From Okapia johnstoni (taxonomy: Eukaryota; Chordata; Mammalia; Artiodactyla; Giraffidae): a stretch of DNA of 64,000 nucleotides. The notes under the pieces are model-generated. The model saw nothing but the letters and a program-made list of their open reading frames with translations, was not told the DNA's origin and ran no database searches. The stretch is taken from assembly GCA_024291935.2 (NCBI GenBank), contig CM044309.1:868001-932000 (forward strand), read 5' to 3'. How positions within the stretch are numbered: the first letter of the stretch is position 1; the number at the start of each line of letters is the position of its first letter. The translations under genes and the position numbers were made by a program. Shown here piece by piece: positions 25,350 to 36,924 of this stretch.

Positions 25350-25475
25350 TGCAGGAACTTCCCTGGCAGTCCAGTGGTTATAATGTGGCACATCCAATGC
25401 AAGGGCACAAGTTTGATCCCCGGTCAGGCAACTATGACCCCATGTGCCATGTGACCAAAAAATAAATTTAATAAA
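25350..25475 (+). repeat. CHR-2-like SINE, plus orientation
   Basis: 'aacttccctggcagtccagt' head, 'ttgatccccggtcaggcaac' core and A/T-rich tail. Confidence 0.85.
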
Positions 25476-25654
25476 ACAGAGATATATGTAAAATATCAGT
25501 CCCATCTCATCTGGTGTGATTCATGCCGTTCTCAAGTTAATGATAAATATCCCTGCATTCTTTGGCCAATCCAAAAAGAGAGCAGAAAGCTTATTTGAAA
25601 AGTTTTCATATTTTGTCTTTCATCACTCTGATATGTCATCCAAATGCATCTGTG

Positions 25655-26332
25655 TAATAGTTTTATTGAGACATAATTCATACACCACATAATTCACCCA
25701 CTGAATGTAGACAATTCAGTGGTTTTTAAGCATATACACAGAGTTACGTTACCATTATCGCAGTGAAGGTGAAAGCATTTCATCATCACCCAGAGAAGCT
25801 CTAACCCATCAGCAACCACCCTCCACCCCCTCCCACCTCCATAGATCTGCCTCTTTTGGACGCGTCGTGTAAGAGGAGTCACAGGACAGGTGTCCTTCTG
25901 CGTCTTCTCTCACTCAGCGTAAGTCAAAGTGCATCCACGCGGCAGCATATGTCAGTACTCTGTTCCTTCTTACTGCCGAACAACACTTCTTGTACAGACA
26001 CATCACACATAGTGACCCATTCATCAGCTGACAGACATTCGAGTTGTTCCTGGTTTTGGTTACTAGGAAAAATGCTGCTCTGAAAATCTGTGCACAAATT
26101 TTTACATAGACGTGTGTTTTCATTTCTTTTGAATATATACCTAGGAGTAAAATTGCTGGGTCACATGGTAATTCTATGTTCAGTCTTTAAGGAAATGCCA
26201 GAATGATTTCCAAAGTGGCTGCATCATTTCCTCTTTCTACCAGCAGTGTAGAAGGGTGCCAAGCTCCCCAAAACCTTGCCCACACTTGTTATTGTCTGTC
26301 TCTCTGACCGTAGCCGTCCTGGGGATGTGAAG
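25655..26332 (-). repeat. Old L1 3' region, minus orientation
   Basis: Starts 'gttttattgagacataattc' (inverted L1 3' terminus), then 'gacaattcagtggtttttaa' and 'gagtaaaattgctgggtcac', the familiar order in mammalian L1M 3' sequence. Confidence 0.85.
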
Positions 26333-26368
26333 CGTATTCAAATACATTTCTAAGACACGAAATCCTGG

Positions 26369-26606
26369 GGCTCCCCTGGTGGTTCAGTGGGAAAGAATCC
26401 TCCTGCCAACGCAGGAGATGCAGCTTCAATCCCTGCTTGGGGAAGATCCCACACGCCACAGAGCGACTAAGCCCGTGTGCCACAAGTCCTGAAGCCCCCA
26501 CACGAGAAGCCTGCTCACGGCAACTAGAGAAAAGCCCACACAGCAAGGAAGACCTAGCACAGACAAAAATAAATACATATGTTAAAAAAAAAAAAAAAAA
26601 AAAAAA
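26369..26606 (+). repeat. Bov-tA-type SINE with poly(A)
   Basis: 'ctcccctggtggttcagtgg' head, repeated 'gaagcc' body, and a pure A tract of about 24 nt at 26583-26606. Confidence 0.9.
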
Positions 26607-27230
26607 CCTTGCTCTTGTTAAGGTCATCACTCAAAAAAACAAAAAGATTTAAAAACCTGCAAGGAAGTAAATCTTTTAGGACAAGAGAAAGCACAAAGAG
26701 ATTAGCAAAACGATTCCACAGTCAGGCTAGAAAAGAAAGCAGGACATGTCTTTAAATGTTACTCAATTTCATATCCTTCTGCAACCAGCTGCCCTTACCA
26801 AAGTGTCAGGATTGTGGAGCCGGCCCTCAGCTTCACTTCTGGAGCTTATAATAATCATAGCAACCACGACTCTTGATTTATTGATTTATTTTACAAAGTT
26901 CCTTCCCACATTATGCCCAATTTGATCCAAAACCACAAATCTTACTTGGAAGAGTATTATTACTCCCATTCTGCAGGCACAGTCACTGAGGCCCAAAGTG
27001 AGTAACTGACTTCTAAACATAGTCAAAAATAAATACATCATCCATATATGAAACATCCGTACATGCATTCATAAACAAATGTGAAATAAACAGCATTCAC
27101 AGAGCTGGACCTGGAAGCCCAATTCTGCATTTTCAATCCCATCATAGCGCCGCCTTTCCTCATCACTTCTATTCGCCTCATCTTTGATGACCCAGAAAGC
27201 AATGGAAAGGAAGGAGAAGGAAGAGAGCAA

Positions 27231-27265
<35 letters not shown>

Positions 27266-27600
27266 AGGCAATTAGAGGCAGGAAGCCTGGACATCACAAA
27301 GTCCCCACAACCAGCCTGTAAGGGAGCACTATGTGAAAACATGTTGTGATAGTGACAGCAAGGAGGTTTGTATCCCTACTCCTTTGTGTGAGGTTCCTCC
27401 AGTAACCAAAAAGCCACTGGCGTGCATGGCCACTTAAACCCCTAAATTCTGAATATTATATTATCTGTATTTACAATTGTATCTTTAATTACATACACTA
27501 GTCATTCAAATGTCTGAGGAATTGCTGTGTACTTGGTACTCACCACAGTGCTAAGATGGTAGAGATTTTTAAAAAGCAACGATGACACGTTTCCAAAGTA
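26607..27600. other. Unique intronic sequence with a (GT)n
   Basis: Nothing coding recognised. A (GT)n microsatellite lies at 27234-27262. Confidence 0.4.
27234..27262. repeat. (GT)n microsatellite
   Basis: About 14 GT dinucleotides, uninterrupted. Confidence 0.95.
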
Positions 27601-27604
27601 AAAT

Positions 27605-27790
27605 TAAGCAACTAACATTTACGAAGTCTTTTACATGTAGCATCTCCTCATTCAATCCTCACAAAATCCCTGCAAGAGAAGGGAAACTGAGGCACCGAGA
27701 AGTTAAGCAAACTGTCCCCAAGTCACAGGACTAATAAATGGTGGAGCCGGAATCAGAAGCCCCGGCAAGCTGGTTCTAAACCGGTGTTCT
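27605..27790 (+). repeat. MIR SINE
   Basis: 'caactaacatttacgaagtc', 'cattcaatcctcacaaaatc', 'gaaactgaggcaccgagaag' occur in MIR order. Confidence 0.85.
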
Positions 27791-27949
27791 TAGCCAGCAA
27801 GCAGGCCTTCCTGCTAGATCTGGCTCAGCTGGAAGGCACGTGGGGGGATGCAAGGCGACCAATAACCTCATTAACTATGGCAACCACCACCTGAATGCTC
27901 CTTAATACTTGAAGCCCAGAGGAAAATCATCAACCCTATGGGGTGCTTA

Positions 27950-28200
27950 TCTTGCCTTTTCACAGGTGAGGAGACAAGCCCAGACAAGTGAGTTAACTTG
28001 TCCAAAGTCACAGAACCGTCACACTAAGGCTGGCATGGTGCTGACCGCATCACAGGTACTGCTCCAAGCACCAACTCAGCTACTTAACCCTCATCACAAC
28101 ACCATGAGGTAGGGTCCATTATTAGCAATCATTCCTAATTAAGTAACTTGTCCAAGGCCTCCTGCAACAGTAAAAGTAGCAAACCCAATTCACGGGGGCT
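27950..28200 (+). repeat. MIR fragments (one or two)
   Basis: Two partial MIR cores: 'acaggtgaggagacaagccc' then 'ctcatcacaacaccatgagg'. Diverged. Confidence 0.65.
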
Positions 28201-28880
28201 TTAAAGTTTTCCTCAAAACAACTTAATTTGACTCTTGGCAACAAAGTAGCTGCACAGAAGTTCAAATCCAGGTCTACCTAACCCCAGTGAGAGAGACCCC
28301 TGTCTTCCTACACTAAACCTGCCGCAGTGCAGAGGGTTGCAGGGGGAAAGAGGGGAAGTGCTCCGGGGACCCCCCTAAGGATGGGGCAATTACGCATGTT
28401 TGAAGGAGAAAGCGCTTTCTGGAGATAGGCACCATGAAATATTTTACGTTTTTTTTTAATTACTTTTTTTCATTTTTGAGGTGATAGTTTGAGCATCCTT
28501 TGGAAAACAATCTTTCATAATGTGATTTTTTTTAAATGTCTTTTTTATTGTGGTAAAAGTCACATAATCTAGAACATACCATTTTAACCATATTTCTTAA
28601 AAGGAAGTGAAATGTACCCAATTGAGCTGATAAATTAAAATGCTAGTGTTTCAAATTGTATCAGAAAAGCTTTAGATTTTTTTTTTCAGTTAGAAAATCT
28701 CTTGATGGAAAAGAAGATTTTATTCTGTTGAATTTTGGCTATACATTAAAAACCATCAAGGAATAGAGATGTGCGATTTGCCTTTCGTAACGTTAAACTC
28801 AATTAATTCTGACCTCCAATATTTACTTCCTCAATCCAAGAGCAGCAAGCAGAGTGGTTACCAAACCTTTAGGGATCTTT
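28201..28880. other. Unique intronic sequence with a small L1-like patch
   Basis: 'ttttttattgtggtaaaagtc' at about 28542 looks like an inverted L1 3' terminus (short). Otherwise nothing recognised. Confidence 0.4.
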
Positions 28881-29758
28881 GCAAGGGTCTCTCTCCTTGG
28901 GTTCTGAAACTAGCGTTTTAGTCACCAAAACGAACCTGGAGACTCAGGCCAACAAGGAGGAGGCAGAGGCGCGCGCGCCGTCTGATGGGACTAGCGGCCC
29001 ACATGCAAGGGGCTCTGACGCTAAAGCCAAGGAGTTCTGTTTTCCCTGGCAAACCGATCTATGACCACAAGCCCAGCAGCTGCGGAACCAGTCAGACCGT
29101 CAGCACAGCCCTCAGAGACGAATCCAAGGACCGCGGTGGGATGGGAGCGATGGGGTGTGAGCCCGGGGCCCCGCCGGTGCCGGGCGCGGGGACGCAGTCG
29201 GGGCGCAGCCGCCCGGGGCGGGCGCGGGGAGCGGGCGGGACCCGAGCCTCCACGCCCCTGGCGGACCCGGGCGCCGACCCACGGGCGCGTGCGGACGCCG
29301 GCACAGGCACGGGGTTCCCAGCCTTCGGTTTGGCCCCATAGGGACCTTGCGGCGGCGCCGTGGTCAGCCCCGCTTCACGGACGACGACACCGGGGCTCAA
29401 GGCAGCGACGCGAAGCGTGCACCTTAAGTGACGGCGTCGCGGGCTGGCTGCTTCCACCCGGAGGAGCGCGGCCGCGGCGGGGCCGGCTGCGGGCTGCCAC
29501 CCGCGCGCCCGCAGCCGGAGCCTCCAGCCGCCCCCCGCTCCCCGAGCCCTCACCGCCCGCGCGCCCCCTGCGCGTCCGAGCGGCGGAGGGCTGCAGGAAC
29601 GGGGCTGCGGTGAGACCGGCTGCGGGCTGCCCCCGCGGCCCTCGCCCCGGCCGGCCAGACCCCGGAGCCGCCCGCGCCCCCCGCCCGCGCCCCGCGCGGC
29701 CGCAGCGAAGCCGGGGCCAGCGGGCTGGCGGCGCCCCGGCACGGCCCCCCCGCCTCAC

Positions 29759-29856
29759 CGCAGCTGCTCGCCGGTGACCAGGACCTCCGCCATGCGCTCG
29801 AGCTCGCGCTGCCGCGCCCCGCCGTCGCCGCCGCCGCCGCTGCCGCCCCCCTCCAT
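29759..29856 (-). CDS. DEPTOR: DEPTOR coding exon 1
   Basis: DEPTOR binds mTOR and inhibits mTORC1 and mTORC2; the full protein has two DEP domains and a PDZ domain. This exon encodes the short N-terminal leader only: it reads MEGGGSGGGGDGGARQRELE and continues RMAEVLVTGEQLR, ending in split codon CG-. The QRELERMAEVLVTGEQLR part is what identifies the gene. The donor on the minus strand is GTGAGG, right after the split codon (98 nt, phase 2). The start is the ATG at 29856-29854. The glycine-rich leader is variable in mammals. An in-frame ATG lies 29 codons upstream (29943-29941) and could extend the protein; see findings. The DEP exons lie outside the window. DSCC1 starts divergently about 15 kb away. 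Confidence 0.93.
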
Positions 29857-29934
29857 GGCCCGCGCCGCGCCCTCCGTCCCCGCGGTCCGCCGTGGGCTCG
29901 ACTCCGAGCCCCAGCCTGCCCGCACTGACGCCGC

Positions 29935-29949
29935 CCCCGCCATCTTTGC
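29935..29949 (-). promoter_or_regulatory. YY1-like motif at DEPTOR 5' end
   Basis: The minus strand reads AGCAAAGATGGCGGG, matching the YY1 core AAnATGGCGG. In many mammalian CpG promoters this motif lies just downstream of the TSS. The same ATG is in frame with DEPTOR. Confidence 0.6.
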
Positions 29950-29975
29950 TGGGGGCCGTGCGGAGCTCACACGCC

Positions 29976-29980
29976 ATTGG
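29976..29980 (-). promoter_or_regulatory. CCAAT box, DEPTOR promoter
   Basis: The minus strand reads CAGCCAATGG, a good NF-Y site about 120 bp upstream of the DEPTOR ATG. Confidence 0.6.
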
Positions 29981-30053
29981 CTGCCGCGGGGAGGCGGTGG
30001 GCGGTGCCCGGAGAGCCCGCCCACCTGGGGGCGTGGCCTAGCCCCGCGTGGCC

Positions 30054-30065
30054 GGGGGCGGGGCC
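30054..30065. promoter_or_regulatory. GC box (Sp1/KLF-type), DEPTOR promoter
   Basis: GGGGGCGGGGCC, at the outer edge of the CpG island, next to a BovB fragment. Confidence 0.55.
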
Positions 30066-30079
30066 GAGAGGGAAATATC

Positions 30080-30200
30080 AACATTGGCAAAGTAACGTCT
30101 CTGCTTTTTAATATGCTGTCTAGGTTGATTTCCTTTAGGATTGACGGCTTTGCAGTCCACGGGCCTCGCAAGAGTTTTCTCCAGCACCATGGGGTAGTCA
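30080..30200 (-). repeat. BovB fragment with internal deletion abutting DEPTOR promoter
   Basis: 'ttggcaaagtaacgtctctg' and 'atatgctgtctaggttgatt' are inverted BovB coding sequence. They join directly to 'cctttaggattgacgg...', skipping the intervening BovB sequence found in other copies. Confidence 0.85.
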
Positions 30201-30299
30201 ATGAAGAATGTTGGGTTGGAATCAGACAGACTTGGGATCCAGTGGCATACCTATAATTTCTTAACTAAATGTGCTTAATTCCCAGTTTCTTCCTTTACA

Positions 30300-30480
30300 A
30301 AATAAAAATAATTGTGGCTACCACTTTGTTGACATCTTCTGCGTTAAAGACGCTTCAGGTGGTTGTTACCTCCTTTAATCGCAACAAACGGTGAAATGAG
30401 GATTGTCGTGGTTTTACTCAGGAAGCAGGCCCAGAGAGATGAGGCAACTTGAGCTTCATTCTCTAAACATTATGAGAATC
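30300..30480 (+). repeat. MIR fragment (probable)
   Basis: 'cctcctttaatcgcaacaaa' and 'ggcccagagagatgaggcaa' resemble the MIR core. Confidence 0.5.
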
Positions 30481-30805
30481 ATTTCACGTGAGGAGCGTGC
30501 CCAGGGTTAATTAGATCAACAGCTTGCTGCTGCTCCTGTTTTTAGTCTAAAATTGTCACGACGACTATCAAGAGCTTGTACGGATCCACCTTCGAACCCG
30601 CAGCTTCTATCTTGACCCTGTCATTAACACACTTAGCAACCTTGTGCTGGTTACTTACCGTCTCTGAGACTCGATTTTCTATCAATAAAGCAGGAATAAT
30701 CCTGCTTTACAGGGATGTTGCGTGACTTCAGTGAAATAACATTATGTAAAGTTCCCAGGTATATGCGATGTGTTCAATAGCTGTTTAACATCATTCTCTT
30801 TTAAA

Positions 30806-31078
30806 ATACTTTTATTTATTATTTGTATTTGGCTGAGCTGGATCTTCGTTGCCGCATGGGCTTTTCTCCAGTTGTGGACGGTGGCGGCTACTCTACTGCA
30901 AGGCCTGGGCTTCCCGTTGCGGTGTCTCCTTTTACTTGGAGCCCAAGCTTTAGGGCCTGTGGGCTTCAGCGCAGGCTGAGTTGCTCTGCAGCATGTGGAA
31001 CCTTCTGGAGCAGAGATCAAACATGGGTCTCCTGCATTGGAGGTGGATTCTTAACCGCTGGGCCACCAGGGAAGTCCC
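30806..31078 (-). repeat. Bov-tA/CHR-2 SINE, full length, minus orientation
   Basis: T-rich start, 'gatcttcgttgccgcatggg', 'gccaccagggaagtccctc' end. Confidence 0.88.
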
Positions 31079-31548
31079 TCATTATTGCTTTTAATATGAA
31101 AAAGAAGAAGATAAAGAAGGAGGGAAAGGTGAAGAAATTCTTGCCAGATACTTTCCATTGTGATTTTGTTTCCAAACAAATCCATTTTTCTCAAGCTATC
31201 TCTTCAATTTTTGATTATTAATAGGTCTTCGGTATGAAGAAAAGAGAAGGGCAGACCTGGCCCCACTAAATCTCTCTTCAATAGTTTTAAGCTTTTTGAA
31301 AGTGTAAAATGAAAAAAAAAATTTACCTATTCCTAATTATTCGTTGTTCAAACAATATTTTGTTTTATCCAAAATCTCTAACTACATACTGTAAATCACA
31401 TCACTATGATGATTGTCTTCTGGTATTTCTCCCTTTAAATCTAGTGATGTTTTCATTTGAATTCAGACAGCTTTCTTCATCTGAAAAAGGAAAACAAATT
31501 ATGTAAAATATTTTCTTGTGTAATAGTTTGTGATAAAAACTTCATGAT
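31079..31548. other. A/T-rich intergenic sequence
   Basis: Nothing recognised. Confidence 0.35.
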
Positions 31549-31549
31549 A

Positions 31550-31743
31550 GGGACTTCCCTTGTGGTCCAGTGGCTAAGACACTGCACTCCCAATGCAGGG
31601 GACCAGGGTTCGATCCCTGATCAGGGAACTAGATCCCACATGCTGCAACTAAAGAACCTGCATGTCACAGTGAAGATCAAAGATCCTGCATGCTGCAACT
31701 AAGACCTGGTGTAGCGAAATAAATAAATGTTTAAAAAAAAAAA
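31550..31743 (+). repeat. CHR-2-like SINE with A-rich tail
   Basis: 'gggacttcccttgtggtcca' head, 'tcgatccctgatcagggaac' core and A tail at 31732-31744. Confidence 0.9.
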
Positions 31744-31744
31744 A

Positions 31745-32840
31745 ACTTCATGATAGAAACTTTTATCATAAAAGTTTATGATTAAAAAATCTATTTTAAA
31801 AACACCTTAACATAAGCGGGAGGGGGGGGGAGACAGTCAAGTCAGTAGTGTCCCTGATGCCACTGCACCAGTGAGAGGCAGTGGAGACTTGACTTTTCCT
31901 GCTCAGTGAGAAGGTCCTGTGTGTGTTTGTGTGTGTGTAGATGTGAACAGGAGTTGGGATGCCAGTAGGCTATTATTGTTTTCATCTTTCTTTTGATGTA
32001 GGAAACACACCATGTTCCACTTGGCTAGAAAACAGACTCTTTCTCCTAACTAAGGGAAAGGTTCGTGATCTGACTCCAGAGGACCAGTGAGCAAAGGGCC
32101 AGGACTCAACTCTGGAGCAGCGGCCCCGGAACAGCATGTGACATGCAGGTGCTCCTGAACGAGAAGACGGCGCTGACATGGCAATTCATCCAGTATCTCC
32201 GAAGGACAGAAAATTCCAGCTGATCAAGGTTTGATTCCTGGCTCTACTGAGACAAGTTCATTATCTTTTCTAAAATTTTATCTTCCTTTGCAAAACCAGG
32301 ATAATACCACCAATCCCATGGGACTGCTGGAAAGGTTAAATAAAATTAAATGAGCCCACCTGTCACAGACAGAAGCTATTAAAGCTGAGCCTTCTCCTCC
32401 TGCTCTCCCCATTCACCTGCATCATGCCTTCTCGCTGTTTTCACGCTCGGGACCAGTGCTCCTCAGGCTTTTGGTAGATATGGATTAGATGTGTGCATGC
32501 ACGGGCATATGAGTGTGTGCATTTTTAATCCATTGAAGACTGGCACTTTGGCAAAATATAATAAAAATCAATTTTAAAAAACATACAAAGCAGAAGCCCC
32601 AATTTTTTACTATTCAGTGAATGGACAGAAAATTGTCAAATTGCTATAAACATTTCTAAATGATTTCTCTCAATATCTGTGAGTCTCAGTGTCTCTCCAT
32701 ACAGGTAAGGGCTATCAGCTGGCAGACCATGCTTTGAATAGTTCTGGAAACGGGGTGAACAGCAGAATGAGAAGAGGAATGAAATCTGAGAAAAAATACT
32801 GTCGACTACAAACTTAATAACATGTTAGCTATCATTACTG
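31745..32840. other. Unique intergenic sequence
   Basis: Contains a short G-run (31822-31830) and (GT)-rich bits near 31920. No gene recognised. Confidence 0.35.
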
Positions 32841-32841
32841 T

Positions 32842-32962
32842 TTGCAGAAGGAAATGGCAACCCACTCCAGTAATTCTTGCCTGGAGAATTCCAAGGACAA
32901 AAGAGCCTGGCCGGCTACAGTCCACGGGGTCTTGAAAGAGTCGGACACAACTGAGTGACTAA
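32842..32962 (+). repeat. Bov-tA SINE 3' part, plus orientation
   Basis: 'aggaaatggcaacccactcc' through 'cggacacaactgagtgac', then a short (AC)n. Confidence 0.88.
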
Positions 32963-33499
32963 CACACACACACACACCATTACTGTGACCACCTCTTCGT
33001 ATACGCCTGTATTATTGCCACCTAATCTTTCAGGTGCATTCCAATCCCACCCTCTCTGTGCTGTTTCTCGCACTCCCCAAGTGGCGTGTCGCTGCTGTCT
33101 ACGCATGCTCATGGCATTCAGAGATGCACATTATTCTTAACCATTAATAGAAATCAAGAATCTCCAGCTGCCACAATTTTTATTTTCTTTCTGTGAATGG
33201 AAGTAGATTGATGGCTTAACAATATCCTGTCCAGATCTTTCAGTTGATCCTTTAAAGAAGGGAAGTTGTCTTTAAAAGTTAAATTAAAATAGAAAAAAAC
33301 TAAATTTTGATGTGTTCATCATTCACACTAGTTTCAATATTTTTGCCATCTTTTTGTACTGATAGAAATAAAACATTACCAATAAATTTGAGGTCCTCTT
33401 GTCTCAGCCCAACTCATTCCCGACTTCTTGACCCTGTGTGTCAGAAATACTCAACTTTGGTATATGCTGCCACCGCGTGGTTTTCTTTTGCAATGACAC

Positions 33500-34640
33500 C
33501 AAATGAATCAAATTCCCAACATCCACTGGATCATTGGACAAGCAATAGAGTTCCAGAAAAACATCTATTTCTGCTTTATTGACTATGCCAAAGCCTTTGA
33601 CTGTGTGGATCACAATAAACTGTGTAAAATTATGAAAGATATAGGAATACCAGACCATTTGACCTGCCTCTTGAGAAACCTGTATGCAGGTCAGGAAGCA
33701 ACAGTTAGAACTGGACATGGAACAACAGACTGGTTCCAAAAAGGAAAAGGAGTACGTCAAGGCTGTATATTGTCACCTTGATTATTTAACTTATATGCAG
33801 AATACCTCATGAGAAACACTGGGCTGGAGGAAGCACTAGCTGGAATCAAGAAATATCAATAACCTCGGAAACACAGATGACATCACCCTATGGCAGAAAG
33901 CAAAGAAGAACTAAAGAGCCTCTTGATGAAAGTGAAAGAGGAGAGTGAAAAAGTTGACTTAAAGCAGAAAACTATTCACATGGCATTCAGTCCCATCACT
34001 TCATGGCAAATACATAGGGAAACAGTGGAAACAGTGGCTGACTTTGTTTTTTGGGCTCCAAAATCACTGCAGATGGTGATTGCAGCCATGAAATTAAAAG
34101 ACGCTTACTCCTTGGAAGGAAAGTTATGGCCAACATAGACAGCATATTAAAAAGCAGAGACATTACTTTGCCAACAAAGGTCCGTCTAGTCAAGGCTATG
34201 GTTTTTCCAGTGGTCATGTATGGATGTGAGAGTTGGACTGTGAAGAAAGTTGAGGGCCAAAGAATTGATGCTTTTGAATTGTGGTGTTGGAGAAGACTCT
34301 TGAGAGTCCCTTGGACTGCAAGGAGATCCACCCAGTCCATCCTAAAGGAGATCAGTACCAGGTGTTCATTGGAAGGACTGATGTTGAAGCTGAAACCCCA
34401 ATACTTTGGCCACCTCATGCAGAAAGCTGACTCATTTGAAAAGACTCTGACGCTAGGAAAGATTGAGGGCGGGAGGAGAAGGGGACGACAGAGGATGAGA
34501 TGGCTGGATGGCATCACCGACTCAATGGACGTGGGTTTGGGTAGACTCTGGGAGTTGGTGATGGACAGAGGGGCCTGGCGTGCTGTGCTTCATGGGGTCG
34601 CAAAGAGTCGGACACGACTGAGCGACTGAACTGAACTAAA
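33500..34640 (+). repeat. BovB LINE 3' part, plus orientation (first of two in tandem)
   Basis: RTE-type reverse transcriptase fragment. It starts inside the RT domain ([20 protein letters not shown]), is interrupted by a TGA at 33779-33781 after CILSP, and then shows further frame changes. The C-terminal block and the 'gcgactgaactgaact' tail are present. Not a functional gene. Confidence 0.93.
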
Positions 34641-34654
34641 AATGATACTACACC

Positions 34655-36745
34655 ATTCAGGTAAGATCTAAATCGAATCCCTTACAATTATATGGTGGAA
34701 GTGACAAACGGATTCAAGGGATTAGATCTGCTAAACAGAGTGCCTGAAGAACTAGGGACAGAGGTTCGTGACATTCTACAGGAAGCGGTGATCAAGACCA
34801 TCCCTAAGAAAAAGAAATGCAAGAAGGCAAATGGTTGTCTGAAGAGGCCTTACAAATAGCTGAGAAGAGAAGCCAAAGGCAAAGGAGAAAAGGAAAGATA
34901 TACCCACTTGAATGCAGAGTTCCAAAGAACAGCAAGGAGAGAGAAGAAAGCCTTCATCGGTGATCAATGCAAAGAAATAGAGGAAAACAACAGATTGGGA
35001 AAGACTAGAGATCTCTTCAAGAAAATTAGAGATACCAAAGGAACATTTCATGCAAAGATGGGCTCGATAAGGGACAGAAATAGTAGGGACCTAACAGAAG
35101 CAGAAGATATTAAGAAGAGGTGGCAAGAATACACAGAAAACTGTACAAAAAAGTTCTTCACAACCTAGACAATCACGATGGTGTGATTACTCACCCAGAA
35201 CCAGACATCCTGGAATGTGAAGTCTAGTGGGCCTTAGGAAGTATCACTAAGAACAAAGTTAGCGGAGGTGATGGAATTCCAGTTGAGCTATTTCAAATCC
35301 TCAAAGGTGAAAAGTGAAAGGTGACTGTGAAAGTGCTGCACTCAATGTGTCAGCAAATTTGGAAAACTCAGCAGTGGCCACAGGACTGGAAAAGGTCAGT
35401 TTTCATTCCAATCCCAAAGAAAGGCAATGCCAAAGAATGCTCAAACTACCGCACAATTGCACTCATCTCACACGCTAGTAAAGTAATGCTCAAAATTCTC
35501 CAAGCCAGGCTTCAGCAATACATGAACAGTGAACTTCCAGATGTTCAAGCTGGATTCAGAGGAACCAGAGATCAAATTGCCAACATCCACTGGATCATCG
35601 AAAAAGTAAAAGAGTTCCAGAAAAACATCTATTTCTGCTTTATTGACTACGCCAAAGTCTTTTACTATGCCGATCACAATAAACTGTGGAAAATTCTGAA
35701 AGAGATGGGAAATCCAGACCATCTGACCTGTCTCCTGAGAAACCTGTATGCAGGTCAGGAAGCAACAGTTAGAACTGGACATGGAACAACAGACTGGTTC
35801 CAAATAGGAAAAGGAATACATCAAGGCTGTATATTGTCACCCTGCTTATTTAACTTATATGCAGAGTACATCATGAGAAATGCTGGGCTGGAAGAAGCAC
35901 TAGCTGGAATCAAGAAATATCAATAACCTCAGAAACATAGATGACATCACCCTTATGGCAGAAAGTGAAGAAGAACTAAAGAGCCTCTTGTTGAAAGTGA
36001 AAGAGGAGAGTGAAAAAGTTGGCTTAAAGCTCAACGTTCAAAAAACTAAGATCAAAGAGGAAGGAAAAAAAAGAAAACTAAGATCATGGCATCCGGTCCC
36101 ATCACTTCATGGCAAATAGATGGGGAAACAATGGAAACAGTGACAGACTTTATTTTGGGGGCTCCAAAATCACTGCATATGGTGACTGCAGCCATGAAAT
36201 TAAAAAGCACTTGCTCCTTGGAAGAAAAGCTATGACCAACCTAGACAGCATATTAAAAAGCAGAGACATTATTTTGCCAGCAAAGGTCTGTATAGTCAAG
36301 GCTATGGTTTTTCCAGTGGTCATGTATGGATGTGAGAGTTGGACGGTGAAGAAAGCTGAGCACCGAAGAATTGATGCTTTTGAACTGTGGTGTTGGAGAA
36401 AACTCTTGAGAGTCCCTTGGATAGCAAGAAGATCCAACCAGTCCATCCTAAAGGAGATCAGTCCTGGCTGTTCATTGGAAGGACTGGTGCTGAAGCTCTA
36501 ATACTTTGGCCACCTGATGCAAAGAACTGACTCACTGGAAAAGACCCTGATGCTGGGGAAGACTGAAGGCAGGAGGAGAAGGGGACGACAGAGGATGAGA
36601 TGGTTGGATGGCATCACCGACTCAACGGACAGGGGTTTGAGTAAACTCCGGGAGTTGGTGATGGACAGGGAAGCCTGGTGTGCTGCATTTCATGGGGTTG
36701 CAAAGAGTCGGACACGGCTGAGCAACTCAGCTGAACTGAACTGAA
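34655..36745 (+). repeat. BovB LINE, about 2.1 kb, plus orientation (second of two in tandem)
   Basis: Starts in the endonuclease/RT linker (the IKTIPKKKKCKKA region) and runs through the RT domain to the 3' tail. Frames shift repeatedly. The [13 protein letters not shown] box is damaged to FIDYAKVFYYADH near 35640-35680, and there is a small duplicated A-rich insertion near 36050-36085. Defective. Confidence 0.93.
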
Positions 36746-36924
36746 ATGACACTGGGTCTCTGCAGGAAAAGGGCCACTCAAGAGCGCCTTTGGGAAACTT
36801 GGGTGTAGGTGGGGAGGGGGTGTTTTGTCTCCTCATTGGGAGTGTCCTGGGTTTTGGTGAGCATGGAGTAGGGGAGCTAAGTGTTCTCATTTTCTTGAGA
36901 CAACACGTCACCGTCAGGGAAATT

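Larger units (their letters stand above)
1..29758 (-). other. DEPTOR: DEPTOR intron 1 (partial, 3' side outside window)
   Basis: Inferred from position: the DEPTOR coding exon 1 donor lies at 29757-29758 on the minus strand, and no stretch below it encodes the following DEP domain (no match to the ELIDWL-type DEP motif in any minus-strand reading frame). In human the first DEPTOR intron is large. The interval contains only repeats and unique non-coding sequence, itemised below. An unannotated alternative exon or lncRNA cannot be excluded by reading. Confidence 0.75.
29120..30075. promoter_or_regulatory. DEPTOR: CpG island over DEPTOR exon 1 and promoter
   Basis: Very high G+C with dense CpG across about 950 bp, in sharp contrast to flanking DNA. 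It covers DEPTOR coding exon 1, its 5'UTR and the start of intron 1. The many long overlapping ORFs here on both strands are composition artefacts. Confidence 0.93.

Noticed and set aside
1..29758. Search for DEPTOR exon 2 (first DEP domain) on the minus strand
   Set aside because: No minus-strand frame contains the expected ELIDWL-type DEP sequence; it must lie outside the window.
29061..29977. Long ORFs on both strands (up to 238 codons) in the DEPTOR CpG island
   Set aside because: Opposed open frames with Pro/Arg/Gly/Ala-rich translations are expected from extreme G+C. Only the minus frame ending GEQLR has protein-level support.
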